A stretch of 64,000 nucleotides of DNA from ASV31 sp965229765. Its GTDB lineage: Bacteria > Pseudomonadota > Alphaproteobacteria > Rhodobacterales > Rhodobacteraceae. Where the stretch lies: contig CBDDJT010000003.1 in assembly GCA_965229765.1 (NCBI GenBank), positions 992,001-1,056,000 of the forward strand, given 5' to 3'. Shown piece after piece: positions 33,946 through 42,606 of this stretch. Numbering within the stretch: the first letter of the stretch is position 1; each line of letters opens with the position of its first letter. The notes below the pieces were generated by a model. That model did no database searches. It was not told the origin of the DNA and saw only the letters and a list, made by a program, of their open reading frames with translations. The translations under genes and the position numbers were made by a program.

Positions 33946-34407
33946 TCAGCGGGCTTCGGCGCGCAGGCGCCGGGCGGCGGCCTGACGGGCCTTGTCAAAG
34001 GCGGCACCGATCAGCGGCGCGAGCGCGTCGTAGGTGGTTCGGGACGGCGACACCACCGCGACCCAGCCCATCCAGCCGTAGACCGGGTGCGGCGTCAGGT
34101 CGTCCAGGGCGGTGAAGTCATGGCCGGTGGCGACGATCCCGCCCTTGGCCGGGCGCGCGGGGCGCGGGCCGAAGCGGGCCTCGTACAAGGTGGGCGGCAG
34201 GCCGAGGTTCAGGCGCCAGACCCCGGGCCGGTCGAGCGCCGAGGCGCGGTCGTTCGCGCCGTCCTTCCGCTTGACGGTGGCGAAGTAGACGCCGCGCGGC
34301 ATCGCGCCGCCGGGGTTGTGGAACAGCGCGGTTTCCCCCCAGCTTTCGACCGGGCGGACATCGCCGAACCGGGTCGACAGATCGGCGATGACCGCGTCCG
34401 GCGTCAT
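33946..34407 (-). CDS. DUF6194 family protein
   Basis: A 153-residue protein matching the DUF6194 pattern: RGVYFATVKRKDGANDRAS, DRPGVWRLNLGLP, ATGHDFTALDDLTPHPVYGWMGWVAVVSPS. The family has an unknown function and resembles small YjbR-like folds. The ATG at 34407 overlaps the SnoaL-like stop (ATGA). The longer open frame above it only reads through that gene. Confidence 0.75.
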   Translation of the reverse strand: MTPDAVIADLSTRFGDVRPVESWGETALFHNPGGAMPRGVYFATVKRKDGANDRASALDRPGVWRLNLGLPPTLYEARFGPRPARPAKGGIVATGHDFTALDDLTPHPVYGWMGWVAVVSPSRTTYDALAPLIGAAFDKARQAAARRLRAEAR

Positions 34408-34907
34408 GGGGCGCCCTCGGGGCGGGGCGGCGTGACCTCGCCCGTGTCGTAGGCTTCCCATCCCTGCCCCTCGAAGACGTCGCGGCCAAGCTGGGCCAGC
34501 ACGGCGGCAAAGTCCACGGACACGGGGTTGTCCTTTATCCGGCCGTCCACGACGCGCCAGAAATCCATGTAGGGGATGCGCACCCGCTTGCCGGTGGCGG
34601 GAATGCCCATGAAGGGGCCGGAATGCGTCGCCTCGATATGGCCGAAGCAGGCGGCCCATTCACCGTCGGCAAGGAATTTCTCGGTCAGGTACGTACGGTC
34701 GGTGAAGGCGGCGCGCAGCGGCCACTGCCAGTTGCGGCGGAACGCCTCTACCCCGTCCTTGGTGCCGCAGCCCCGGTTGCCGCGCCACTGGAAATCCCCG
34801 TGGAAATACGGGGTCATGTCCATTTCCGAGCGGCCGAGCGCGTCTTCCATCCGCTTGACGGCGGCAAGGGTTTCGGCGCTTTGTCTCTGGTGATCTTCGG
34901 GTGTCAT
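34404..34907 (-). CDS. SnoaL-like (NTF2-fold) protein, single domain
   Basis: A 167-residue single-domain SnoaL-like/ester-cyclase protein: MTPYFHGDFQWRGNRGCGTKDGVEAFRRNW at about 30-60, then HIEATHSGPFMGIPATGKRV and the strand MDFWRVVDGRIKDN. I chose ATG 34907. An ATG at 34931 is inside the LacI operator palindrome. It is the first gene of the nine-gene minus-strand operon and lies 17 bp from the operator. Confidence 0.8.
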   Translation of the reverse strand: MTPEDHQRQSAETLAAVKRMEDALGRSEMDMTPYFHGDFQWRGNRGCGTKDGVEAFRRNWQWPLRAAFTDRTYLTEKFLADGEWAACFGHIEATHSGPFMGIPATGKRVRIPYMDFWRVVDGRIKDNPVSVDFAAVLAQLGRDVFEGQGWEAYDTGEVTPPRPEGAP

Positions 34908-34923
34908 CCTGGGGCGCTCGCAT

Positions 34924-34943
34924 TTTTGCATACGCTTGCAAAA
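34924..34943. promoter_or_regulatory. LacI-type operator, copy 1
   Basis: TTTTGCATACGCTTGCAAAA, a CG-centred interrupted palindrome of the LacI/GalR type. The arms extend to GCATTTTTGCA/TGCAAAAATGC (34920-34947). It lies between the divergent SnoaL-like genes starting at 34907 (-) and 35005 (+), so it can control both. The same 20 bases recur at 40955. Confidence 0.8.
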
Positions 34944-35004
34944 ATGCTAATGTCGATGGCATTGATTGGCAAGGCCAATCTCTGGGGAACGGGTGGCGGG
35001 CAGG

Positions 35005-36009
35005 ATGCAGGACATACAGACAGCCAAGCGGATCGTGCTGGATCATCTGGCGCGGTTGGATGGCGCGGCGCCGGGCAGGATCGCCGAGGCGCTTCGCGCG
35101 GGCGTGGCCGACGGATGGCTTTGGCGGGGCTATCATCCCTTTGGCGCGCTGACCGGGGCCGATGCCGTGGCCGCGCGGTTCTGGGAGCCGCTGGCGCAGG
35201 CGTTGACGGCGCGGGCGCGGCGGATGGACATCTTCTTTGCCGGGCGGAACGAGATCGACGGCGTCAAGGGCGTCTGGGTCGTGTCCATGGGGCACATCAT
35301 GGGCCTTTTCGACGCGCCCTGGCTGGGGATCGCGCCCACGGGAAAGATGGCGTTCCTGCGCTATGCCGAGTTCAACCGGGTCGAGAACGGGCGCATCGCC
35401 GAGACGGCGATGTATTTCGACATCCCGCACCTGATGATCCAGGCGGGGCTGGACCCCTTTGGCGGACAGACGGCGGCGCATCTGGTGCAGCCGGGGCCCG
35501 CCACCCATGACGGGCTGCTGTTCGAGGCCGCGCCAGAGGCAGAGGGACAGGCGACGCTGGCGGCGATCAACGCGATGATCTCGGACCTCGGGACATGGGG
35601 GCTGGGCCTGCCGCTGGAAGAGGAACTGCGCCGCACGTGGCACGAGGACATGATCTGGTGGGGGCCTGCGGGGATCGGGGCGACCTTCACCATTCCGCGC
35701 TATGCGGCGCAGCATTCGGGACCGTTCCGCGCCGCGTTTTCCGAGCGGACGGGCACGGGCCACGTCGCGCGGCTGGCCGAGGGCGCCTATGGCGGGTTCT
35801 TCGGCTGGCCCAACTTTTCCGCGCGGCTGACCGGGCCGTTCATGGGCCGCACGCCCACCGGCAAGGTTGCAGAGTTCCGGGTGATCGACATCTACCGGCG
35901 GGCGGGCGGCAAGCTGGCCGAGAACTGGGTGTTCATCGACCTTCTGCACTTCTGGGCGCAGCAGGGATGGGACGTGCTGGCCGAGACGACGGGGTGGCGG
36001 GGCGATTGA
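35005..36009 (+). CDS. SnoaL-like (NTF2-fold) protein, two domains, divergent
   Basis: A 334-residue protein with two NTF2/SnoaL-like domains. The segments VSMGHIMGLFDAPWLGIAPTGKMAF (first) and GGFFGWPNFSARLTGPFMGRTPTGK (second) show the characteristic GxPxTGK-type turn, and each ends in a FNRVENGRIAE-like strand. It resembles the 349-residue protein at 31534. Start options are ATG 35005 (chosen) or GTG 34993. It is transcribed away from the nine-gene operon across the LacI operator. Function unknown. Confidence 0.75.
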   Translation: MQDIQTAKRIVLDHLARLDGAAPGRIAEALRAGVADGWLWRGYHPFGALTGADAVAARFWEPLAQALTARARRMDIFFAGRNEIDGVKGVWVVSMGHIMGLFDAPWLGIAPTGKMAFLRYAEFNRVENGRIAETAMYFDIPHLMIQAGLDPFGGQTAAHLVQPGPATHDGLLFEAAPEAEGQATLAAINAMISDLGTWGLGLPLEEELRRTWHEDMIWWGPAGIGATFTIPRYAAQHSGPFRAAFSERTGTGHVARLAEGAYGGFFGWPNFSARLTGPFMGRTPTGKVAEFRVIDIYRRAGGKLAENWVFIDLLHFWAQQGWDVLAETTGWRGD

Positions 36010-36168
36010 TCGCGGCGCCTTGTCCGGGGGCGTTGGCCGGGCTGGGGGCGCATACCGACAGAGGGCGGCGGGTGGCCACGTGCAGCCGCTGCGGCGGGTG
36101 AGATCTGCGCTTTATCCCGGCCAGGTTCGGACGACCTTTGAGCGCGCGCTGGCGTTGCCAAAGCGGCT

Positions 36169-36232
36169 GGCCGATGGGGCGGCCATCCGCTGCCCGGGCC
36201 GCTTCGCGGCTGTTCCGGGCGGGGTTTCTTCG
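36169..36232. repeat. Hairpin-forming direct repeat, unit 1
   Basis: A 64-bp unit containing the hairpin stem GCCCGG..CCGC/GCGG..CCGGGC and ending GGGGTTTCTT, so it can act as a plus-strand terminator for the gene ending at 36009. Unit 2 lies 107 bp further on. About 58 of 64 positions match; substitutions fall in loops and flanks. Confidence 0.65.
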
Positions 36233-36275
36233 TTCAGAGCGCGCCGGGACATGACCCCAACCGAGGGCACCGGAT

Positions 36276-36339
36276 GGCCGGTGGGGCGGCCAGCCGCTGC
36301 CCGGGCCGCCTTGCGGCTGGTCCGGGCGGGGTTTCTCCG
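36276..36339. repeat. Hairpin-forming direct repeat, unit 2
   Basis: Second copy of the 64-bp unit, ending 8 bp before the permease stop at 36348. On the minus strand its hairpin directly follows the ABC importer operon, so the pair probably ends transcription from both sides. The rest of 36010-36347 holds no credible gene. Confidence 0.65.
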
Positions 36340-36347
36340 GCTGATAT

Positions 36348-37502
36348 CTACCCCTTCACCGCGCCCGCCGTCAGGCCGCTGACGATCTGGCGCTGGAAGA
36401 CCATCACCAGCAGGAAGAGCGGGGCGGTGATCGAGACGGCGGCGGCGATGGCCTGCACCTCGTCCGAGGCGGTGGTCTCGCGGTTGAACATGTTGGCGAT
36501 GGCCGGAACCATCGTCATGTTCTGCGCGTCGAGCAGGAGCGAGGTCACGAGGAAATCGTTGTAGGCAAGCAGGAAGCTGAAGAGCCCCGTGGTGATGACG
36601 CCGGGCCACATCACCGGCACGATCACGCGCCAGAACGCCTGAAAATGCGAGCAGCCGTCGACGCGGGCGGCCTCGTCCAGTTCCTGCGGGATGTTCTGGA
36701 AGAAGCTGCGCAGCATCCAGATCGTGAAGGGCTGGTTGATGGCCACAAGCACCGCGATCACCGCCCAGGGTTTGCCGTAGAGCGTCGGCGCGGCCTCTCC
36801 GAGGATCGGGGCCAGCCATTCCGAGGACGAGATGAAATAGGGCAGGTAGCCAGCGACCAGCACCGAGTGCGGCAGGGCGCGGAAGATCAGCGCCACCACC
36901 AGCAGCCAGAAGGCGAAGGAGGACCCGGACCGCGCAAGGCCGTAGCCCGCCAGCGTGCCAACGGTCAGCGACACGATGACCACGCCGCAGGTGACGACCA
37001 TCGAGTTGGCGAAGTTGCGGGTAAAGCCGCGATCGACCCAGACGGCGCGGTAATGCTCTGTCGTCAGGCCGATGACATCGGTGCCAAGCGGGCCGGCCAG
37101 CGGGTTCAGCACGCCCAGCGCCGCGGGCAGGATGACGGTATAGAGGATCAGTGTGCCCAGCGCGAAGACACCGCCGCCAACCATCCAGCCCAGCCAGACG
37201 CGGCCCGGCGGCGACAGGTCGCGCACGCGGCCCGGCAGCCATTTCAGGGCCAGCCGGATCAGCGCCCAGGCCAGCAGGAGCGCCAGCGCGATGTCGAGCA
37301 GCGACAGGCCGCCGGCAAGGTCGCGCGTGCGGGGGCCGACGATGACGCGGATCGGGTTGGAATCGAAGGCGTCGAGCGGGCTCTTGAAGCTCATCACCGT
37401 GATCCAGACGATCGGGAAGGCGGCGACAAGGCACCAGAGCGCGAGAAAGCCGTTCGAGACGAGCTTCAGGCCAAGAGGCTGGCGGTTGGCAGGGGATGAC
37501 AT
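36348..37502 (-). CDS. Carbohydrate ABC transporter permease (MalG/UgpE type)
   Basis: A 384-residue inner-membrane permease. One N-terminal helix (about 15-35) begins the protein, and the C-terminal EAA-type loop is EAARVDGCSHFQAFWRVIVPVMWPGV, as in MalG-type carbohydrate importers. Compared with usual MalG proteins (about 280 residues) it has about 100 extra N-terminal residues including extra hydrophobic segments. It lies 3 bp after the upstream permease gene, and they form the pore together. Last gene of the importer operon. Confidence 0.9.
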   Translation of the reverse strand: MSSPANRQPLGLKLVSNGFLALWCLVAAFPIVWITVMSFKSPLDAFDSNPIRVIVGPRTRDLAGGLSLLDIALALLLAWALIRLALKWLPGRVRDLSPPGRVWLGWMVGGGVFALGTLILYTVILPAALGVLNPLAGPLGTDVIGLTTEHYRAVWVDRGFTRNFANSMVVTCGVVIVSLTVGTLAGYGLARSGSSFAFWLLVVALIFRALPHSVLVAGYLPYFISSSEWLAPILGEAAPTLYGKPWAVIAVLVAINQPFTIWMLRSFFQNIPQELDEAARVDGCSHFQAFWRVIVPVMWPGVITTGLFSFLLAYNDFLVTSLLLDAQNMTMVPAIANMFNRETTASDEVQAIAAAVSITAPLFLLVMVFQRQIVSGLTAGAVKG

Positions 37503-37505
37503 GGC

Positions 37506-38525
37506 CTAGCGCCCCTTGTGATCGCGCCAGACGCGGCGCAGCGGAAAGGCAAGCAGGATGGCGATGCCGATCATCGTCAGCATGGCGCTGGCAGAGGCGC
37601 GGCTGATCGCGCGCGACCCGGTGCCGTCAGGCAGGAGGAAGTCATAAGTCAGCCATTGCAGCGAGATCACATGCGCGCTGGCCGAGAAGCCGACGATTTC
37701 CTCGAACACGCGGTAGGCGTCCATCAGGTGGATGATGGTCACGAAGACCACCAGCGGCATCAGGTGCGGGATGATGACGTAGCGCAGGCGCTGGAACCGG
37801 GTGGCGCCGTCGATCAGCGCGGCCTCGACCGCGTCCTGGTTGACCGTTTGCAGCCCGGCGTAGAACACCACGAAGGCAAAGGGCGCGACGTGCCAGACGC
37901 GGTAGAGATACATCATCAGCTCGATCGTCCAGCCCTGCGCGAACATGGCGATGTCGCGCCCCGTCCAGGATTCGAGCGCGGCGGTCAGGATGCCGTCGCC
38001 GATGAAAAGCCAGCGGATCGACAGCGCCCCGATCACCGGCGTGATGATGAAGGGCAGCAGAGAGATGAAGATCACCGGCCCCTTGATCCGTTGCAGCGTG
38101 TTGTTGACCGCCAGCGCGATCAGAAGCCCGGTGCCGATCACCAGCGGCAGGGTCAGGATGGTGAAGACGAGCGTGAAGCGCAGCGCCGACCAGAAGCGCA
38201 GGTTCATCAGCTGGTCCCAGCTGCCGGCATCCAGCGCGGCGCGCAGGCGGTCGGGTTCCAGCACGTTGCGATAGCTTTGCAGGCCGACGAAGGTGGTTTC
38301 GGTGATGATCTTGCCGTTGTCGTCCAGCAGCGGGCGGATCTGCATTTCGGTGGTGCAGATCTGCGAGGGGAAACCGGGGGTGCAGGTCTCGACCTCGACC
38401 TGCTGATAGATGGGTTGTGTCAGGTGAAAGCTTTGCCACAGCACCGAAACGAGCGGCGCCGCGATGAAGAGCAGCATCATGAGCACCGAGGGGCCCACGA
38501 AGATCATGAAGGTCTTGCGTTTCAC
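37506..38525 (-). CDS. Carbohydrate ABC transporter permease (MalF/UgpA type)
   Basis: A 339-residue permease, beginning MKRKTFMIFVGPSVLMMLLF with the first transmembrane helix, then a periplasmic stretch with two Cys pairs (ETCTPGFPSQICTTEMQ). The EAA loop is EAALIDGATRFQRLRYVIIPHLMPL. It forms a heterodimer with the following permease. It lies after the hairpin that separates it from the binding-protein gene. Confidence 0.92.
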   Translation of the reverse strand: MKRKTFMIFVGPSVLMMLLFIAAPLVSVLWQSFHLTQPIYQQVEVETCTPGFPSQICTTEMQIRPLLDDNGKIITETTFVGLQSYRNVLEPDRLRAALDAGSWDQLMNLRFWSALRFTLVFTILTLPLVIGTGLLIALAVNNTLQRIKGPVIFISLLPFIITPVIGALSIRWLFIGDGILTAALESWTGRDIAMFAQGWTIELMMYLYRVWHVAPFAFVVFYAGLQTVNQDAVEAALIDGATRFQRLRYVIIPHLMPLVVFVTIIHLMDAYRVFEEIVGFSASAHVISLQWLTYDFLLPDGTGSRAISRASASAMLTMIGIAILLAFPLRRVWRDHKGR

Positions 38526-38547
38526 GCGCGCTGTCTCCTGACGGGGT

Positions 38548-38576
38548 GGCGGGCGGCCCGCAGGGGGCCACCCGCC
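38548..38576 (-). terminator. Hairpin after the sugar-binding-protein gene
   Basis: GGCGGGCGGCCC and GGGCCACCCGCC form a 12-bp stem with one G-T-type position around a 5-base loop. It lies between the binding-protein stop (38594) and the permease start (38525). No T tract. It probably limits read-through and stabilises the upstream message. Confidence 0.6.
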
Positions 38577-38593
38577 CTGTCACAAGCCGGGCC

Positions 38594-39802
38594 TTACTGA
38601 AGCAGGCCCTTTTCCTTGGCGTCGGTGACGTAGGCGGCCTCGATGTCGGCCAGTGTCGTCGCGGCGTCCTTGGAACCGGTCAGGTAGGCGGCAAGCCCCG
38701 CCCCGAGCGCGTTGTGCATCGAGCCGATGTGCTTGTTCATCGGATAGGGTGCGGCCATGCCCGAGGCGAAGGTGTCCGCGGCACCCACGGCGGCATCGCC
38801 GGGGGTAAAGCCGGGGGCCAGCCACAGCGCATCGTCATTGTGGGCGGCGATTTCCTCGGGGGTCATGGAGGCCACGATCATCTTGAAGGCGGCTTCTGCC
38901 TCTTCGTCCGAGATGTTCTTGGCGATGGCCCAGCCGTCCCACCAGACGGTGGCCGACAGCGCCTCGGCGCCCATCAGCGCCTTGGCCATGACGATCTGGC
39001 CGGGAACAGAGCTTTCGGCCGGGTCGTTCACCGCGCCGGCGCGCGAGGCCCAGAGGTTGGCCATGGCGATGTCACCCTGCTGAAGCTGCTTGGTGACGAA
39101 GGTGGTGTCGGACACGAGGTATTCCGGGTCCATCAGTTCTGCGAGCGCGGCCATGCGTTCCAGCACGGCGACACCCTTTTCGTTGTTGATCGACGGTGTC
39201 CAGTCGGCGTTGAAGAACGCGCCGCCCTCGCCGAGGTAGTGGTTGACGAAGACGAAGGCGAGGTTCCAGCCGTCCATGAAGTAATGGCCGATCGGATAGT
39301 CCACGACGCCGGCGGCCTGGATCGCCTGAGCCGCGGCGATGTATTCGTCCCAGGTGGTGGGCACGGCAAGGCCGAGATCGTCGAGGATGTCCTTGCGGTA
39401 CATCAGGTGCTGGGTGTTGGCGAAGGCGGCGATGGCCATGACCTTGCCGTCGATCTTGATGAACTGGTTCGGGCTGAGGCCCTGGCCATGCTCTGCGATC
39501 AGGTCATCGAGCGGACGCAGCAGGTCGGCGTCGATCATCGGCACCGACGTGGAGTTCGTCAGGCTGGTCATCGAGTAGAGCGACGGGTTGGCCGAGAAGG
39601 CATCGACGATCTTGAGGCGGTGGTCCTTGTCAAGCTCGCTGGTGACGTTGCCGCAGGCCTGCATGGCGGCGGTCATCGATTCATAGGCCGGAAAGGCGTT
39701 GGAGATCGTCTTGACCGGCACGTCGTTGGTGCAGTCGGCCGCGGCCGCGCCGGCGGCGAGCGCCGATACCGCTGCGGCGATGGACAGCTTCTTTAGGAAC
39801 AT
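38594..39802 (-). CDS. Sugar/polyol ABC transporter substrate-binding protein
   Basis: A 402-residue extracellular solute-binding protein of family 1 (MalE/UgpB type). MFLKKLSIAAAVSALAAGAAAADC is a signal peptide with likely cleavage at AAA-DC. Sequence features include MYRKDILDDLGLAVPTTWDEYIAAAQ, the typical family-1 region. I chose ATG 39802 over the GTG at 39811 because GGGAG lies 8 bp before it. It delivers a sugar or polyol derivative to the two permeases. The LacI operator in front of the operon suggests the same substrate is metabolised by the nine-gene operon. Confidence 0.92.
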   Translation of the reverse strand: MFLKKLSIAAAVSALAAGAAAADCTNDVPVKTISNAFPAYESMTAAMQACGNVTSELDKDHRLKIVDAFSANPSLYSMTSLTNSTSVPMIDADLLRPLDDLIAEHGQGLSPNQFIKIDGKVMAIAAFANTQHLMYRKDILDDLGLAVPTTWDEYIAAAQAIQAAGVVDYPIGHYFMDGWNLAFVFVNHYLGEGGAFFNADWTPSINNEKGVAVLERMAALAELMDPEYLVSDTTFVTKQLQQGDIAMANLWASRAGAVNDPAESSVPGQIVMAKALMGAEALSATVWWDGWAIAKNISDEEAEAAFKMIVASMTPEEIAAHNDDALWLAPGFTPGDAAVGAADTFASGMAAPYPMNKHIGSMHNALGAGLAAYLTGSKDAATTLADIEAAYVTDAKEKGLLQ

Positions 39803-39892
39803 GGCGTTCACTCCCTGTTGTCATGTCTTGGCGGGTCGGCCCGCCTTGACGATTTCACCCTTCCCCGCAGGGTCGGATGGCCTTTTAGGGGC

Positions 39893-40942
39893 CTAGGCCC
39901 CGATTCGTTCGCCCGACGCGGTGTCGAACAGGTGGCAGATCGCGGTGGGCACCGAGATGGAAACGGTGTCGCCAATTGCGATTCGGTAGGCCTTGTCGGC
40001 CTTGACGCTGACCATGGCATCGCCAAGCCGGACCGTGACCATCGTGGCGTCGCCGAGCAGTTCCATCGTGTAGACGGGCGCCGTGATCTGGCCGCCCGCG
40101 GGCACGGTGGCGGCATCTTCTGCCCGGAAGCCCAGCGTCACCTGCCCATCGGGGGCGGAAAGGCCTTCGATGCGCATGTTGTCTCCGGTGAAGGTGCCGC
40201 CTGACAGCGTGCCCTCGACAAGGTTCATGGCCGGGCTGCCGATAAAGCCCGCGACGAAGGTGTTGGCCGGCATGTCGTAGATGTCGGTCGGCGTGCCGAC
40301 CTGCTGGACGATGCCCTTGTTCATCACCACGACGCGGTCGGCGAGCGTCATCGCCTCTATCTGGTCATGGGTGACGTAGATCGTCGTGACCTTGAGTTCG
40401 TGGGTCAGGTTCTTGATCTGGGCGCGGGTGGACACGCGCAGCTTGGCGTCGAGGTTCGACAGCGGCTCGTCCATCAGGAAGACATTGGGTTCGCGCACGA
40501 TGGCGCGGGCGAGCGCGACGCGCTGGCGCTGGCCGCCGGACAGTTCGGACGGCTTGCGGTGCAGGAAATCGGTGAGTTCCACCATGCGCGCGGCCTTCAT
40601 GACGCGGTCGTCATGGCTTGCGGCGTCGATCTTGCGGACCTTGAGCGGGAAGCGGATGTTCTCGTAGATGTTCATGTTCGGGTAGAGCGCGTAGCTCTGG
40701 AACACCATGGCGACGTCGCGGTCCTTGGGTTCGAGATCGTTGACCACGCGGCCGTCGATCAGGATTTCGCCCTCTGTCACCTCCTCCAGCCCCGCGATCA
40801 TGCGCATCGTCGTGGTCTTGCCGCAGCCCGAGGGGCCGAGCAGCACAAGGAATTCCCGGTCGGCGATGGTCAGGTCGAACTGGTGCACGCCCACGAACGA
40901 CCCCCAGCGCTTGGAGATGTTGCGCAACTGGATCTCAGCCAT
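39893..40942 (-). CDS. Sugar ABC transporter ATP-binding protein (UgpC/MalK type)
   Basis: A 349-residue ABC ATPase of the MalK/UgpC type. Walker A GPSGCGKTT, signature LSGGQRQRVALARA, Walker B VFLMDEPLSNLDAKLR and a C-terminal TOBE-like regulatory domain (about 240-349) are clear. Length is typical. ATG 40942 is the normal start MAEIQLRNI. Upstream in-frame codons would read through the operator. The LacI-type operator lies 12 bp upstream. It is the first gene of the importer operon. The stop codon is inside a 14-bp palindrome, GGGGCCTAGGCCCC, at 39888. Confidence 0.95.
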   Translation of the reverse strand: MAEIQLRNISKRWGSFVGVHQFDLTIADREFLVLLGPSGCGKTTTMRMIAGLEEVTEGEILIDGRVVNDLEPKDRDVAMVFQSYALYPNMNIYENIRFPLKVRKIDAASHDDRVMKAARMVELTDFLHRKPSELSGGQRQRVALARAIVREPNVFLMDEPLSNLDAKLRVSTRAQIKNLTHELKVTTIYVTHDQIEAMTLADRVVVMNKGIVQQVGTPTDIYDMPANTFVAGFIGSPAMNLVEGTLSGGTFTGDNMRIEGLSAPDGQVTLGFRAEDAATVPAGGQITAPVYTMELLGDATMVTVRLGDAMVSVKADKAYRIAIGDTVSISVPTAICHLFDTASGERIGA

Positions 40943-40954
40943 CGTTCGCGTCCA

Positions 40955-40974
40955 TTTTGCATACGCTTGCAAAA
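40955..40974. promoter_or_regulatory. LacI-type operator, copy 2
   Basis: The same 20 bases as at 34924 (TTTTGCATACGCTTGCAAAA), 12 bp upstream of the ATPase start. This placement near the ribosome site and promoter of the importer operon fits a repressor site. Confidence 0.8.
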
Positions 40975-41034
40975 GCACCGTAGCGCACCCTGCCCCGGTC
41001 GCGCAAGCCACAGCTTTGGGGGGTCGGGATCAAT

Positions 41035-42606
41035 TCATGTCCTCCATCGCCAGTCTGCGAGAATTTCTCGCGCCGCGTTGTGGCCGGGGACCGCGGAAAC
41101 GGCACCGCCGGGATGGGTCGAGGCGCCGCACTGGTAGAGGTTGCGCACCGGCGAGCGGTAGTCGGCATAGCGCGGCACGGGCCGCATGAAGAAGATCTGG
41201 TCAAGCGTCAGGTCCCCGTGCTGCGAGTTGCCACCGGGCATGTTGATGTCGGCCTCGATGTCGCGGGGCGTGTAGAGGCGGTAGTCGATCACGCTGTCGG
41301 AAAAGCCGGGCGCGAAACGGTCCATCACGGCAAAAGCGTTGCGCACAAGGTTCGGGCCTTCGCGGTCCCAGTCGGAATTCTTCAGTTCATAGGGCGTGAC
41401 GCCGCCCTGCATGACGACGACATGCTTGCCCTCGGGCGCAAGCGTCGGATCGCTGTGGCTGGGGACGTTCGGGCTTAGGAAGGGTTCGGACGAGTACCAG
41501 CCGTATTTCGCCTCGTCGAAGGCACGTTCGAGGAATTCGGGCGTGGGGCAGATATGGGCGTAGGCCGGGTAGTCGACGCCGGTCTTTTCGCTGGAGAAGC
41601 CCTTGTATTGCGGCAGCCGGTCGACGGCGCAAAGCAACTTGAAGCTTTTTCCCTGCGCGCGGTAGCCGCGGATGTCGTCGACGAACTCCTCTGGCAGGTG
41701 GTGCGAGGGCACCATGTCGAGGAAGGTGCGTTTGGCGTTGACGTTGGAAATGACGCGGGCGGCGCGCAGTTCCTCGCCCCCGCGCAGGCGGACGCCGGTC
41801 GCGCGGCCGTTCTCGATCAGGATCTCGTCCACCCAGGCGTTGCAGCGGATCTGCATTCCATGCGCCTTCCCGGCCCGCGCGATGGCGTTGGCGACCCCGC
41901 CCATGCCGCCCTTGGCAAAGCTCATCCCCAGTTGGCCGATGAGATGGGTGACAAGGTAGAAGGCGGTGCCGGGGGAATAGGGGCCGACGTTGCCGCCGAT
42001 GGTGGCCCAGAACATGAACTTTGCCTTCACGAGGTCATGTTCGAACCACTGCGCGACATAGTCGTGCGCGGACATGGAAAGGGAATGAAGGAGGTTGTAG
42101 ACCTCTTTTTCCGCATTGCGCAGCTTCCATGCAAGGCGGGCGGTCTTCCACAGGCCGACGGGATCCTTGCGGAACGGGTTCACCGGGGTTTCCATCTGAA
42201 GCATCCGCAGGATGTCGATGGTGGATTGCAGGCGCTGGAAGAACTTGGGGTAGTTCTCGGCGTCTCGGGGCGAGAACCGGGCGATCTGTTCGCGCGTCTT
42301 GGCCGGGTCCTTGGCAAAGATGATGCCGTCATCCTCGGTCGGGTTGAAGACGTTGGGCTGGGGGTAGTATTCCAGCCCGTGCTTCTTCAGCTCCAGTTCC
42401 CCGATCACCTTGGGGTGCAGGTGGCCCATGATGAAGGAATAGGTCGAGGCGCGGAAGCCGGGCGAGAATTCCTCGGTCACGCTGGCGCCGCCGACATAGG
42501 GTTTCTGTTCCAGCACCAGCACGGATTTGCCCGCGCGGGCCAGGTAGGCGCCGCACGTCAGACCGTTGTGGCCGCCGCCGATGACGATGGCGTCAAGCTG
42601 GGTCAT
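41035..42606 (-). CDS. FAD-dependent oxidoreductase (phytoene-desaturase-like)
   Basis: A 523-residue NAD(P)/FAD oxidoreductase of the CrtI/phytoene dehydrogenase-like family. The N-terminal Rossmann motif is AIVIGGGHNGLTCGAYLARAGKSVLVLEQ with the acidic end of strand 2. The C-terminal FAD-contact region is NLYQCGASTHPGGAVSAVPGHNAA. Such enzymes desaturate or oxidise isoprenoids, steroids or other cyclic compounds, but here it is part of a catabolic operon with an enoyl-CoA hydratase. The ATG at 42606 overlaps the hydratase stop (ATGA). Confidence 0.88.
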   Translation of the reverse strand: MTQLDAIVIGGGHNGLTCGAYLARAGKSVLVLEQKPYVGGASVTEEFSPGFRASTYSFIMGHLHPKVIGELELKKHGLEYYPQPNVFNPTEDDGIIFAKDPAKTREQIARFSPRDAENYPKFFQRLQSTIDILRMLQMETPVNPFRKDPVGLWKTARLAWKLRNAEKEVYNLLHSLSMSAHDYVAQWFEHDLVKAKFMFWATIGGNVGPYSPGTAFYLVTHLIGQLGMSFAKGGMGGVANAIARAGKAHGMQIRCNAWVDEILIENGRATGVRLRGGEELRAARVISNVNAKRTFLDMVPSHHLPEEFVDDIRGYRAQGKSFKLLCAVDRLPQYKGFSSEKTGVDYPAYAHICPTPEFLERAFDEAKYGWYSSEPFLSPNVPSHSDPTLAPEGKHVVVMQGGVTPYELKNSDWDREGPNLVRNAFAVMDRFAPGFSDSVIDYRLYTPRDIEADINMPGGNSQHGDLTLDQIFFMRPVPRYADYRSPVRNLYQCGASTHPGGAVSAVPGHNAAREILADWRWRT

